From: Pseudomonas sp. GR 6-02
Lineage (GTDB): Bacteria > Pseudomonadota > Gammaproteobacteria > Pseudomonadales > Pseudomonadaceae
Length of the DNA stretch: 64,000 bases
Assembly (NCBI RefSeq): GCF_001655615.1
Contig: NZ_CP011567.1
Coordinates: 4,659,001-4,723,000 of the forward strand
Direction: 5' to 3'
The position numbers were made by a program, and so were the translations under genes. How positions within the stretch are numbered: position 1 is the stretch's first letter; every line of letters starts with the position of its first letter. Under the pieces are notes generated by a model. The model saw nothing but the letters and a program-made list of their open reading frames with translations. It was not told the DNA's origin and did no database searches. This document shows, one piece after another, positions 29,066-37,947 of the stretch.

Positions 29066-30724
29066 TTAGTGCGAAACCGCCCCACTCGCCCCCAACCCCG
29101 TCTGCGAACGGACAAACTGCGGGAAGAACAGCGCCCGCTCATTGTCAGCCGCAGCAGATTTGTCAGTGATCGAGAAGAACCAGATCCCGATAAAGGCAAT
29201 GATCATCGAGAACAGCGCAGGGTATTCATACGGGAAGATCGCCTTCTCGTGACCCATGATCTGCACCCAGATGGTTGGCCCCAGCACCATCAAGCCAACC
29301 GCACTGACCAGCCCCAACCAACCGCCGATCATCGCACCGCGAGTCGTCAGTTTCTTCCAGTACATGGAAAGCAGCAGCACCGGGAAGTTACAGCTCGCCG
29401 CGATGGAGAACGCCAGGCCCACCATGAACGCGATGTTCTGCTTCTCGAACAGAATGCCCAGGCCGATCGCCAGCACCGCCAGGGCGATGGTGGTGATTTT
29501 CGAGACGCGGATTTCGTCCTTCTCGTTGGCCTTGCCCTTCTTGATCACGCTGGCATACAGGTCATGGGACACTGCCGAGGCACCGGCCAGGGTCAGGCCG
29601 GCCACCACCGCCAGAATGGTCGCGAACGCCACCGCCGAGATGAAGCCCAGGAACACACTGCCACCCACCGCGTTGGCCAAATGCACCGCCGCCATGTTGT
29701 TGCCGCCCAATAGCGCACCTGCCGCATCTTTAAAGGCCGGGTTGGTGCTGACCAGCAGGATCGCGCCGAAACCGATGATGAAGGTCAGGATGTAGAAGTA
29801 ACCAATGAAGCCGGTCGCATACAGCACGCTTTTACGCGCTTCTTTCGCGTCACTCACGGTGAAGAAGCGCATCAGGATGTGCGGCAGGCCAGCGGTACCG
29901 AACATCAGTGCCAGGCCGAGGGAGAACGCCGAGATCGGGTCTTTCACCAGGCCGCCCGGGCTCATGATTGCTTCACCTTTGGCGTGAACCTTGATCGCCT
30001 CGGAGAACAGCGTGTTGAAGTCGAAGTTGACGTGTTTCATCACCATCAGCGCCATGAACGAGGCACCGGACAGCAACAGCACTGCCTTGATGATCTGCAC
30101 CCAAGTGGTCGCCAGCATGCCGCCGAACAGCACGTACAGGCACATCAGGATACCGACCAGGATCACCGCAACGTGGTAGTCCAGGCCGAACAGCAGCTGA
30201 ATCAGCTTGCCGGCACCGACCATTTGCGCGATCAGGTAGAACGCCACCACCACCAGCGAACCGCACGCCGACAGCGAGCGAATCTGGGTTTGCCCCAGGC
30301 GATAGGACGCCACGTCGGCAAAGGTGTACTTGCCCAGGTTACGCAGGCGTTCGGCGATCAGGAACAGAATGATCGGCCAGCCCACCAGGAAGCCGATCGA
30401 GTAGATCAGGCCGTCGTAGCCGGAGGTGAACACCAGGGCGGAGATACCCAGGAAGGACGCCGCGGACATGTAGTCACCGGCAATCGCCAGACCGTTCTGG
30501 AAACCGGTGATCTTGCCACCCGCCGCATAGTAGTCGGCGGCCGATTTGTTGCGCTTGGACGCCCAATAGGTGATGCACAAGGTTGCCCCGACGAATACCA
30601 CGAACATCATGATCGCGGATACGTTGAGCGGTTGTTTCTGCACTGCACCTGTCAGGGCCTCAGCCGCCCAGGCGCCCGGTGCAAAGGCTGCGATGCTCAA
30701 GAGAGCGATTAGACGCCGGATCAT
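29066..30724 (-). CDS. actP: Cation/acetate symporter ActP
   Basis: A 552-residue sodium:solute symporter that takes up acetate and other short monocarboxylates. A cleavable N-terminal signal ([17 protein letters not shown]) precedes about thirteen membrane helices, as in E. coli ActP. Family motifs include [35 protein letters not shown] (in order) and the [26 protein letters not shown] region. Its ATG overlaps the stop of the DUF485 gene by four bases (ATGA), the usual yjcH-actP arrangement. It ends before a clear terminator. Confidence 0.96.
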   Translation of the reverse strand: MIRRLIALLSIAAFAPGAWAAEALTGAVQKQPLNVSAIMMFVVFVGATLCITYWASKRNKSAADYYAAGGKITGFQNGLAIAGDYMSAASFLGISALVFTSGYDGLIYSIGFLVGWPIILFLIAERLRNLGKYTFADVASYRLGQTQIRSLSACGSLVVVAFYLIAQMVGAGKLIQLLFGLDYHVAVILVGILMCLYVLFGGMLATTWVQIIKAVLLLSGASFMALMVMKHVNFDFNTLFSEAIKVHAKGEAIMSPGGLVKDPISAFSLGLALMFGTAGLPHILMRFFTVSDAKEARKSVLYATGFIGYFYILTFIIGFGAILLVSTNPAFKDAAGALLGGNNMAAVHLANAVGGSVFLGFISAVAFATILAVVAGLTLAGASAVSHDLYASVIKKGKANEKDEIRVSKITTIALAVLAIGLGILFEKQNIAFMVGLAFSIAASCNFPVLLLSMYWKKLTTRGAMIGGWLGLVSAVGLMVLGPTIWVQIMGHEKAIFPYEYPALFSMIIAFIGIWFFSITDKSAAADNERALFFPQFVRSQTGLGASGAVSH

Positions 30725-31032
30725 TGCTGAGCCTCCTTGAGAATCGCATTGTTCAAGTCGTCGAATTCGCCGTTGGCGCGTCGTACGTAGATGCCAGTCA
30801 GGACAAAGGCCGAGACAATCAGCCCGACACCGATCGGAATGCCCCAGGTAATCGAAGACTCGGGGCTGATTTTTGCGCCCAGAATATGCGGCCCGTAAGC
30901 AATCAAAAGGATGAATCCTGAGTACAGCCCAAGCATGATCGCTGAAAGAATCCAGGCGAATCGTTCTCTCTTGCTAACCAGCTCCTTGAAGCGCGGGCTG
31001 TTTTGAATCGAGAGGTAAATGCTGTCGTTCAT
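30721..31032 (-). CDS. DUF485 membrane protein (YjcH-like partner of ActP)
   Basis: A 103-residue inner-membrane protein of the DUF485/YjcH family, nearly always encoded before actP. The ATG at 31032 ([29 protein letters not shown]) fits the family; the upstream open frame is not used. Two hydrophobic helices are present (about residues 27-50 and 60-85). It overlaps actP by ATGA, so the products are made together; the role in acetate uptake is inferred from this pairing. Confidence 0.92.
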   Translation of the reverse strand: MNDSIYLSIQNSPRFKELVSKRERFAWILSAIMLGLYSGFILLIAYGPHILGAKISPESSITWGIPIGVGLIVSAFVLTGIYVRRANGEFDDLNNAILKEAQQ

Positions 31033-31163
31033 TGTTTTTATCCTCGCAGCACAGATTTTAGTTGGAACGTTATCCACTCTATGCGGCTGCCGGAGAGGTT
31101 CCAGACGACCTTAGTATTAGAACGACATGACGGTTTCTCCCCCGCCGAATTCCCACAGAAAGC

Positions 31164-31196
31164 AAAAAGCCCCTTGGCATTTAAGCCAAGGGGCCT
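31164..31196 (-). terminator. Rho-independent terminator after the betaine/choline binding protein gene
   Basis: On the minus strand GCCCCTTGG and CCAAGGGGC form the stem around TTAAATG, followed by TTTTTGC. It lies about 33 bp beyond the stop at 31229. Confidence 0.92.
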
Positions 31197-31228
31197 TGGG
31201 AGGTGCTGACCAGACGCTTCAGCTCAAA

Positions 31229-32080
31229 TCATTTGGTCCATTCGGCAACGCGATCCGGGTGTTTAGCCACCCAATCTTTCGCTGCCGCTTCAGGCTTGGC
31301 ACCGTCCTGAATCGCCAACATGACCTGGCCGATTTCGTCTTTCGACGCCCACTGGAAGTTCTTCAGGAACTTCGCGACTTCAGGCGCTTTGGTTGCCAGT
31401 TCTTTGCTGCCGATGCTGTTCACGGTTTCAGCTGCGCCGTAAACGCCTTTCGGGTCTTCCAGGAAGCGCAGTTTCCACTTGGCGAACATCCAGTGCGGCA
31501 CCCAACCGGTGACGGCAATGGATTCGTTTTTCTTCTCGGCACGGGTCAGCTCGGCAATCATGCCGGCGCCGGAACTGGCCTTGAGGGTGTAATTGTCCAG
31601 ACCGTAATCCTTGATGGCCTGATCGGTCTTGAGCATCACGCCTGAACCGGCGTCGATGCCGACGATACGGCCCTTGAAGCTCTCGTCGGTTTTCAGGTCC
31701 GCAATCGACTTGGCCTTGACGTACTCCGGCACGATCAGACCGATTTTCGCATCCTTGAAGTTCGGGCCGTAGTCGACGACCTGATCCTTGTTCTTCGCCC
31801 AGTATTCGCCGTGAGTCACAGGCAGCCACGCCGACAGCATGGCGTCGAGTTTGCCGGTGGCCACACCTTGCCACATGATCCCGGTGGCAACCGCTTGCAG
31901 TTTCACGTCATAACCGAGTTTCTGTTTGATCACTTCAGCAGCCACGTTGGTCGTGGCGACGCTGTCCGACCAGCCGTCCACATAACCGATCGTTACTGCC
32001 TTGCCTTCAGCGCTGGCTACGGTAGAACTGATTGCCAGCACCAAAGCGGCACCTGCGCCCAAGAGTCGTCGCATCTTCAT
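31229..32080 (-). CDS. Orphan glycine betaine/choline/carnitine ABC substrate-binding protein
   Basis: A 283-residue periplasmic binding protein of the OpuAC/ProX type. The ATG at 32080 has GGAAG at the right distance and opens into a signal peptide cleaved after TVASA. The mature domain begins AVTIGYVDGWSDSVATTNVAAEVI, with family segments MWQGVATGKLDAMLSAWLPVTHGEYW and VTGWVPHWMFAKWKLRFLEDPKGVYG, rich in the tryptophans that form the quaternary-amine cage. No ATPase or permease gene is adjacent: it is a stand-alone binding protein like those known in Pseudomonas to share a core transporter (CbcX, CaiX, BetX type). Which ligand it prefers is not shown. Confidence 0.9.
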   Translation of the reverse strand: MKMRRLLGAGAALVLAISSTVASAEGKAVTIGYVDGWSDSVATTNVAAEVIKQKLGYDVKLQAVATGIMWQGVATGKLDAMLSAWLPVTHGEYWAKNKDQVVDYGPNFKDAKIGLIVPEYVKAKSIADLKTDESFKGRIVGIDAGSGVMLKTDQAIKDYGLDNYTLKASSGAGMIAELTRAEKKNESIAVTGWVPHWMFAKWKLRFLEDPKGVYGAAETVNSIGSKELATKAPEVAKFLKNFQWASKDEIGQVMLAIQDGAKPEAAAKDWVAKHPDRVAEWTK

Positions 32081-32184
32081 CGTTACTTCCCCGAAAGTGC
32101 TGCACTCGACGGATGCCGAGTCGCTCAACGTATTTTTATGGTGCACAGCGCCCCCATCACGCCGACCGCAAACTCGCTCGATTA

Positions 32185-32331
32185 TCAGTGGAGTACTGAC
32201 GTGTCGATCATCAACCTGACGCCAACAGTGACCTGCTCTGCCAGCGACCTCAAGACATCGAGAAACGACATCAGAAGGCCATTAATCGCGACCGCTAAAA
32301 ATGCATAGGCCATCCCGCCTGAACTTTGCAT
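32185..32331 (-). CDS. Possible small membrane protein (48 aa)
   Basis: A 48-codon frame with an ATG at 32331, mostly hydrophobic (MAYAFLAVAINGLLMSFLDVL) followed by a short amphipathic tail. It lies in the 327-bp space between the binding-protein gene and the GH17 gene, reading leftward. No clear Shine-Dalgarno sequence is seen and I do not recognise it. Its composition looks coding, but a chance frame is quite possible. Confidence 0.3.
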   Translation of the reverse strand: MQSSGGMAYAFLAVAINGLLMSFLDVLRSLAEQVTVGVRLMIDTSVLH

Positions 32332-32407
32332 GTCAAAACCAAGCAGCCCACCAAGCGTAGGCCAAATGCAGGTAACATGCCCGGCTTTGCTCCCAGACGG
32401 CCTGAAC

Positions 32408-33961
32408 ATGCCCGCGACATCACGCTTTCCTTTTTTGGCTTATCTTTTCGCTTGCCTGCTGGGGCTGTTTGCCCTCGGCGGCTTCTGGTACGGCCTCGGC
32501 AAACCGGTGATCCTGCCGGACGTGGTCAGCGCAACGCACAAGCTGCAATGCGCCTCCTACACCCCGTTCGACAAGGACCAATCGCCATTCGACGTGCCGT
32601 TCAAACTGCGCCCCGAGCGCATGGACGCCGACCTCGCGCTGCTGGCGACCCGTTTCGAATGCATCCGCACCTATTCCATGACCGGCCTCCAGGATCTGCC
32701 CGACCTGGCGCGCAAGCACGGCTTGAAGCTGATGATCGGCGCCTGGGTCAACAGCAACCCGGTGGACACCGCCAAGGAAGTCGACCTGCTGATCGCCTCG
32801 GCCAATGCCAACCCGGATGTGGTGACCTCGGTCATCGTCGGCAACGAAGCCCTGCTGCGCAAGGAAGTCACCGGCGCGCAACTGGCAACGCTGATCAATA
32901 AAGTCAAAAGCCGGATCAAGCAACCAGTGACCTACGCCGACGTCTGGGAGTTCTGGCTCAAACATCCGGAAGTCGCCCCGGCAGTGGATTTCCTGACCAT
33001 CCATTTATTGCCGTACTGGGAAGACGATCCGTCGAACATCGATGCTGCGCTGCAACATGTGGCAGAAGTGCGCCAGGTGTTCGGCAACAAGTTCGCGCCC
33101 AAGGACGTGATGATTGGCGAAACCGGCTGGCCGAGCGAAGGTCGTCAGCGCGAAACGGCGCTGCCGAGCCGGGTCAATGAAGCCAAGTTCATCCGCAGCT
33201 TTGTGATCATGGCCGAGCAGCAAGGCTGGCATTACAACCTGATCGAGGCGTTCGACCAGCCCTGGAAACGCGCCAGCGAAGGGGCGGTGGGCGGTTATTG
33301 GGGACTGTTCGATGCCGATCGCCAGGACAAGGGCGTGCTCGCCGGGCCGGTCTCGAACGTGCCGTACTGGTCGCAATGGCTGGCGGTGGGTGGCTTGATC
33401 TTCATCGGCACGCTGATCCTCGGCGGTCGGGTTCGCAGCACCCGCGCAGCGTTGGTGCTGCCACTGCTCGGTGCCCTGGCGGCCTGCTCGATTGGCGCCT
33501 GGGGCGACCTGGCCCGCGTCACCACCCGATTTGCCAGTGAATGGTTGTGGGTAGCGTTGCTGACGGGGTTGAACCTGTTGGTACTGGCCCATGCCGCGCT
33601 GACCTTGAGCGCCCGCACCGGTTGGCGTGGACGCGCCTTCAATGCACTGGAACGTCGAGCCGGCTGGTGGCTGGCAGCGACAGGTTTTGCCGCGGCGGTG
33701 ATGATACTGGAACTGGTGTTCGACCCGCGTTATCGCAGCTTCCCGAGTGTCGCCTTCATCCTGCCGGCGCTGGTGTACCTGTGCCGGCCGGTGAGCGTGC
33801 CTCGTCGGGAAATCGCCGTACTGACCTTCATCATCGGCGCCGGCATTGCGCCGCAGCTGTTTCGTGAAGGTCTGCAGAATCAGCAGGCTTGGGGCTGGGC
33901 GCTGGTGAGTGTGTTGATGGTCGCGGCGTTGTGGCGCAGCTTGCGGGTTCGCAAAGGGTAA
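32408..33961 (+). CDS. GH17-family membrane protein, putative beta-glucan synthase/transglycosylase
   Basis: A 517-residue protein. One N-terminal membrane helix (residues 8-30) anchors a periplasmic GH17 domain (about 40-335), followed by seven or eight hydrophobic segments to the end. GH17 landmarks are intact: the acid/base Glu147 in VGNEALLRK and the nucleophile Glu238 in GETGWPSEG. No GT2 synthase domain is attached, unlike NdvB; the arrangement resembles the NdvC-like beta-(1,6)-glucan proteins of rhizobia. It may branch or remodel periplasmic glucans. The ATG at 32408 lacks a strong ribosome site; other starts upstream at 32330 are possible but lack the helix placement. Confidence 0.82.
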   Translation: MPATSRFPFLAYLFACLLGLFALGGFWYGLGKPVILPDVVSATHKLQCASYTPFDKDQSPFDVPFKLRPERMDADLALLATRFECIRTYSMTGLQDLPDLARKHGLKLMIGAWVNSNPVDTAKEVDLLIASANANPDVVTSVIVGNEALLRKEVTGAQLATLINKVKSRIKQPVTYADVWEFWLKHPEVAPAVDFLTIHLLPYWEDDPSNIDAALQHVAEVRQVFGNKFAPKDVMIGETGWPSEGRQRETALPSRVNEAKFIRSFVIMAEQQGWHYNLIEAFDQPWKRASEGAVGGYWGLFDADRQDKGVLAGPVSNVPYWSQWLAVGGLIFIGTLILGGRVRSTRAALVLPLLGALAACSIGAWGDLARVTTRFASEWLWVALLTGLNLLVLAHAALTLSARTGWRGRAFNALERRAGWWLAATGFAAAVMILELVFDPRYRSFPSVAFILPALVYLCRPVSVPRREIAVLTFIIGAGIAPQLFREGLQNQQAWGWALVSVLMVAALWRSLRVRKG

Positions 33962-33977
33962 TCAACACAGCAAGATC

Positions 33978-34055
33978 AAAAGATCGCAGCCTGCGGCAGC
34001 GCCTACAGGGAAACGCATATCCCCGTGTAGGAGCTGCCGCAGGCTGCGATCTTTT
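33978..34055. repeat. REP-like inverted repeat between convergent genes
   Basis: The left arm 33978-34000 and right arm 34032-34054 are near-perfect complements (AAAAGATCGCAGCCTGCGG and its reverse), extended by TGTAGGA/GCCTACA. The T-run of the right arm makes it a likely bidirectional terminator for the GH17 gene and the membrane-protein gene on the other strand; the latter stop codon lies at its edge. Confidence 0.88.
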
Positions 34056-34412
34056 TTATGCCCGAACCAGACGCAAAGCAGCAATCACCACCGCAAACAC
34101 CGCCAACGTGGTGGTGTACAACGCCAGCGCCGGAAACCCGAGCACCAGCGCCAGTACCGCCAGCCACCACCCTGCCCGCCCCGGCAGCACAAAACCGGTC
34201 ACGGCTGCCGCCACTGCCGCCCAGCCCAGCACCTTGAAGTGAATCATCAAGCCCAGGTTCGAGCGCACCTGGCACTCCCAGCGGCTGGCCTCGTCAACGC
34301 AGATGCCGACCCATTGAGCATCCTCCATGAAGCCATAACGCGCGCCATAACTGGCGGCCAGCCACAATGGCAGAAGAACGAGCAGCAGAATCACGGGCAG
34401 ACGGCGGGACAT
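34056..34412 (-). CDS. Small membrane protein of unknown function
   Basis: A 118-residue protein with three hydrophobic segments (about residues 5-22, 55-75 and 82-112). Between the first two is a soluble loop with two cysteines (GICVDEASRWECQVRSNLG) that could form a periplasmic disulfide. The ATG at 34412 has GGAG six bases upstream. I do not recognise the family. The gene stands alone, with the stop codon abutting a REP-like hairpin and the hydrolase/mlaA operon starting about 220 bp away in the opposite direction. Confidence 0.75.
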   Translation of the reverse strand: MSRRLPVILLLVLLPLWLAASYGARYGFMEDAQWVGICVDEASRWECQVRSNLGLMIHFKVLGWAAVAAAVTGFVLPGRAGWWLAVLALVLGFPALALYTTTLAVFAVVIAALRLVRA

Positions 34413-34633
34413 GAAGCACTCCAATAAACGAAATCGGCCGCCAGCTTAATCCCCCGCCCGTGGTAAGCAAATAACATCAATTAACTGTTCATGAAATAAC
34501 TGCAAAGTGTATCGTCCCGCTACCGTTGCTCCGAAATCAGGCCTGTTTGCGGCCGATGCATGGCACTTTGGCCCAAATCCGATGGTCATAGCCTGCGAAC
34601 TTCATCTGGCACCTTCCTCTAAGGGATCTAGTC

Positions 34634-35932
34634 ATGCTCCGTTCCTTGCGCTTCGTCGCCCTGTTTGGCGGCTTGCTTTTAAGTGCGTCCGTACTGGCGG
34701 CCGATATTGACGCCGCCAGTTATGGCTACCCCCTGACCAACCCGTTCGAGGCGACCATCGCCACGACACCGCCCGACTTGCGCCCGGAATTGCCGCTGGA
34801 TGAAGACATCAATCAGTCAGACCGCAGTGTCACGATGCGCCCGGAGCGTGAGTTCAATCTGCCGGACAACTTCTGGCCGGTGAAAAAACTCACCTATCGC
34901 ATCGCCACGCAGGATCATGCCGCACCGTTGATCTTCCTGATCTCCGGCACCGGTGCACGCTATGACAGCACCCTCAACGAATACCTGAAAAAACTCTATT
35001 ACAAGGCCGGCTATCACGTGGTGCAGCTGTCGTCGCCCACCAGCTTCGACTTCATGAGCGCCGCCTCGCGCTTCGCCACCCCGGGCGTAACCAAGGAAGA
35101 TGCCGAAGACATGTACCGGGTGATGCAGGCCGTGCGGGCGCAAAACCCGAAGCTGCCGGTCACCGATTATTTCCTGACCGGTTATAGCCTCGGCGCCCTG
35201 GATGCGGCTTTCGTTGCACACCTGGATGAAACCCGTCGCAGCTTCAACTTCAAGAAAGTCTTGCTGCTCAACCCGCCGGTCAACCTTTACACCTCGGTCA
35301 CCAACCTGGACAAGCTGGTACAGACCGAGGTCAAGGGCATCAACAACACCACCACTTTCTATGAGCTGGTGCTGGGGAAACTGACCCGCTACTTCCAGCA
35401 AAAGGGCTACATCGACCTTAACGATGCCCTGCTCTACGACTTCCAGCAGTCCAAGCAACACCTGAGCAACGAGCAGATGGCGATGCTGATCGGCACTTCG
35501 TTCCGTTTCTCGGCGGCGGACATCGCCTTTACCTCGGACCTGATCAACCGTCGCGGCCTGATCACGCCACCGAAATTCCCGATCACCGAAGGCACAACCC
35601 TCACGCCGTTCCTTAAGCGCGCGCTGCAGTGCGACTTCGACTGCTACATCACCGAGCAGGTCATCCCGATGTGGCGCGCCCGCACCGATGGTGGCAGCCT
35701 GCTGCAACTGATCGATCAGGTCAGCCTGTATGCACTGAAGGACTACCTGCACGACAGCCCGAAAATCGCCGTCATGCACAACGCCGACGACGTGATCCTC
35801 GGCCCTGGCGACCTGGGCTTTCTGCGCCGCACCTTTGGCGACCGTTTGACTGTTTATCCATTGGGCGGCCATTGCGGCAACCTCAACTATCGCGTCAACA
35901 GCGACGCCATGCTGGAGTTTTTCCGTGGCTAA
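34634..35932 (+). CDS. Exported alpha/beta hydrolase-fold protein paired with MlaA
   Basis: A 432-residue protein with a signal peptide cleaved after VLAA (near residue 23). The core looks like a serine alpha/beta hydrolase: LIFLISGTGARYDS oxyanion strand, nucleophile Ser185 in TGYSLGALD, candidate acid Asp385 or Asp386 in HNADDVILG, and His413 in LGGHCGNLNY. Such proteins have been labelled serine/threonine kinases in Pseudomonas databases, but no kinase motif is visible. It overlaps the mlaA-like gene by eight bases, so the two are coupled, which suggests work on envelope lipids. The exact reaction is not known to me. AAGGGATC precedes the ATG. Confidence 0.8.
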   Translation: MLRSLRFVALFGGLLLSASVLAADIDAASYGYPLTNPFEATIATTPPDLRPELPLDEDINQSDRSVTMRPEREFNLPDNFWPVKKLTYRIATQDHAAPLIFLISGTGARYDSTLNEYLKKLYYKAGYHVVQLSSPTSFDFMSAASRFATPGVTKEDAEDMYRVMQAVRAQNPKLPVTDYFLTGYSLGALDAAFVAHLDETRRSFNFKKVLLLNPPVNLYTSVTNLDKLVQTEVKGINNTTTFYELVLGKLTRYFQQKGYIDLNDALLYDFQQSKQHLSNEQMAMLIGTSFRFSAADIAFTSDLINRRGLITPPKFPITEGTTLTPFLKRALQCDFDCYITEQVIPMWRARTDGGSLLQLIDQVSLYALKDYLHDSPKIAVMHNADDVILGPGDLGFLRRTFGDRLTVYPLGGHCGNLNYRVNSDAMLEFFRG

Positions 35933-36713
35933 ATACTTCCTGCTGATCGCAGCGTTACTCTGTGCAGGCGTCGCCAATGCCGACAACAGCAAAGCCAACG
36001 CCCCAGTGGTGATCGATAAAGACGGCTTCAAGGAACCGCTGAGCAAACTCAAATTCAACCCGGGGCTGGATCAGCGCGAGTTCGAACGCTCATCGCTCAA
36101 CGCACTGAACGTCTATGACCCGCTGGAGGAGTGGAACCGCCGCGTCTACCACTTCAACTACCGGTTCGACGAATGGGTGTTCCTGCCCGTGGTCAACGGC
36201 TATCGCTACGTCACCCCAAGTTTCCTGCGCACCGGCGTCAGCAACTTCTTCAACAACCTCGGTGATGTGCCGAACCTGGTGAACAGCCTGCTGCAATTCA
36301 AGGGGCAACGCTCGCTGGACACCACCGCGCGCCTGCTGCTCAACACCACCATCGGTGTCGCCGGCCTGTGGGATCCGGCCACCGCCATGGGCCTGCCGCG
36401 CCGCAATGAAGACTTCGGCCAGACCCTGGGCTTCTACGGCGTACCGGGCGGCGCCTACCTGGTGCTGCCAATCCTCGGCCCGTCGAACCTGCGCGACACC
36501 GCGGGCCTGGCGGTCGACTACACCGGCGAATCGGCGATCAATTTCCTGAACGTGTCCGAAGTCAGTTCCAACCACCCGGAAATCTGGGTACTGCGCGGCA
36601 TCGACAAGCGCTATCAGAACGGCTTCCGCTACGGGCAGATGAACACACCGTTCGAGTATGAAAAAGTGCGCTACGTGTATACCGAGGCGCGCAAGCTGCA
36701 GATCGCCGAGTAA
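35925..36713 (+). CDS. mlaA: MlaA/VacJ family outer-membrane lipid asymmetry protein
   Basis: A 262-residue MlaA homologue. In the Mla pathway MlaA sits in the outer membrane and removes misplaced phospholipids from the outer leaflet. Family text is strong: DPLEEWNRRVYHFNYRFDEWVFLPVVNGYRYVTP, GVSNFFNNLGDVPNLVNSLLQFK and LGFYGVPGGAYLVLPILGPSNLRDTAGLAVD (each in order). The N-terminal signal is MAKYFLLIAALLCAGVANADN; its only cysteine is in ALLC, a poor lipobox, so cleavage by signal peptidase I after VANA looks more likely. The start overlaps the hydrolase stop by eight bases. A strong terminator follows. Confidence 0.92.
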   Translation: MAKYFLLIAALLCAGVANADNSKANAPVVIDKDGFKEPLSKLKFNPGLDQREFERSSLNALNVYDPLEEWNRRVYHFNYRFDEWVFLPVVNGYRYVTPSFLRTGVSNFFNNLGDVPNLVNSLLQFKGQRSLDTTARLLLNTTIGVAGLWDPATAMGLPRRNEDFGQTLGFYGVPGGAYLVLPILGPSNLRDTAGLAVDYTGESAINFLNVSEVSSNHPEIWVLRGIDKRYQNGFRYGQMNTPFEYEKVRYVYTEARKLQIAE

Positions 36714-36726
36714 CTTCGTCGACAAC

Positions 36727-36764
36727 AAAAAAAGGCCATTCGATTTGCGTCGAATGGCCTTTTT
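36727..36764 (+). terminator. Rho-independent terminator after mlaA
   Basis: AAAAAGGCCATTCGA pairs with TCGAATGGCCTTTTT around a 6-base loop, 14 bp after the mlaA stop. The A and T flanks allow use in both directions. Confidence 0.95.
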
Positions 36765-36795
36765 CATGCGCGTGTATCAAACACCACCAATCACT

Positions 36796-36883
36796 GTAGG
36801 AGCGAGGCTTGCCCGCGAAGAACGATAACGCGGTCATTCAGTTCAACCGACGCGCTCCATTCGCGGGCAAGCCTCGCTCCTAC
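36796..36883. repeat. REP-like inverted repeat
   Basis: Arms 36796-36819 and 36860-36883 are 24-bp perfect complements (core GTAGGAGCGAGGCTTGCCCG) around a 40-base spacer. It lies between the converging mlaA and DUF808 genes. Confidence 0.92.
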
Positions 36884-36898
36884 GGGACTGACCAGGTT

Positions 36899-37813
36899 TC
36901 AGGCTTTCACTGTCTTCCAAACCCTGCTGACAGCCATTACCCCAATCAGCACCGCCGCCCCTGCCACAATCCCGGCCACTGCATTGAGCAACGTCGGCAC
37001 GATAAACCCGGCCCCACCAGACGCTGCGGTGACACTTTCGATCCAGTGATGCACCACCGGCACGCCATGGGTCAGAATCCCGCCGCCGACCAGAAACATC
37101 GCCGCCGTGCCGATTACCGACAGACTTTTCATCATGTACGGCGCCGCGCGCAGAATCCCGTCGCCGATGCTTTTAGCCATCTGGCCCTGCTTCTGGGTCA
37201 GCCACAGGCCAAGGTCGTCGAGCTTGACGATGCCGGCCACCAGGCCATAGACGCCGATAGTCATGACGATGGCGATGCCCGAGAGCACGATCACTTGCTG
37301 GGTCAGTGAAGCGTCAGCCACCGTGCCTAACGTGATGGCGATGATTTCTGCCGACAAAATGAAATCGGTACGAATCGCCCCTTTGATCTTGTCCTTCTCG
37401 AACGCCACCAGATCGACTGCCGGGTTGGCCACGGCCTCGACCAGCTCTGCGTGTTCAGCCTGATCTTCGGCTTTGCTGTGCAGGAATTTGTGGGCGAGTT
37501 TTTCGAAGCCTTCGAAGCACAGGTAAGCGCCACCGACCATCAGCAACGGTGTGACCAGCCACGGAATGAACGCACTGATGGCCAACGCCGACGGTACCAG
37601 GATCAGCTTGTTGAGAAACGAGCCCTTGGCGACCGCCCATACCACCGGGATTTCCCGTTCGGCACGCACGCCGGAAACCTGCTGGGCGTTGAGCGCCAGA
37701 TCGTCGCCCAGGACACCGGCGGTCTTCTTCGCGGCCATTTTGGTCATCAACGCTACATCGTCCAGTACGGTGGCGATGTCGTCGATCAGCACCAGCAAAC
37801 TGCTTCCTGCCAT
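36899..37813 (-). CDS. DUF808 (YedI-like) inner membrane protein
   Basis: A 304-residue membrane protein of the DUF808/YedI family, function unknown. It opens with [43 protein letters not shown] (in order), the conserved cytoplasmic-looking N-terminus, and then has about six hydrophobic segments, including the glycine-rich [27 protein letters not shown] region. ATG at 37813 with GGAAAC upstream. It is divergent from the TetR regulator gene across 134 bp, which makes it a possible target of that regulator. Confidence 0.9.
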   Translation of the reverse strand: MAGSSLLVLIDDIATVLDDVALMTKMAAKKTAGVLGDDLALNAQQVSGVRAEREIPVVWAVAKGSFLNKLILVPSALAISAFIPWLVTPLLMVGGAYLCFEGFEKLAHKFLHSKAEDQAEHAELVEAVANPAVDLVAFEKDKIKGAIRTDFILSAEIIAITLGTVADASLTQQVIVLSGIAIVMTIGVYGLVAGIVKLDDLGLWLTQKQGQMAKSIGDGILRAAPYMMKSLSVIGTAAMFLVGGGILTHGVPVVHHWIESVTAASGGAGFIVPTLLNAVAGIVAGAAVLIGVMAVSRVWKTVKA

Positions 37814-37947
37814 GAATCGGGTTTCCTTCTTGAATGAATGGTGCGCAGCATAACGCGACCCGAGGCCACACGGGGCATTCTTGAGCGTCGCGCGAGGCCG
37901 GTGCTACCATGCGCAACCGCCAGAACAGGCAAGGAACCCCTTGGTTT

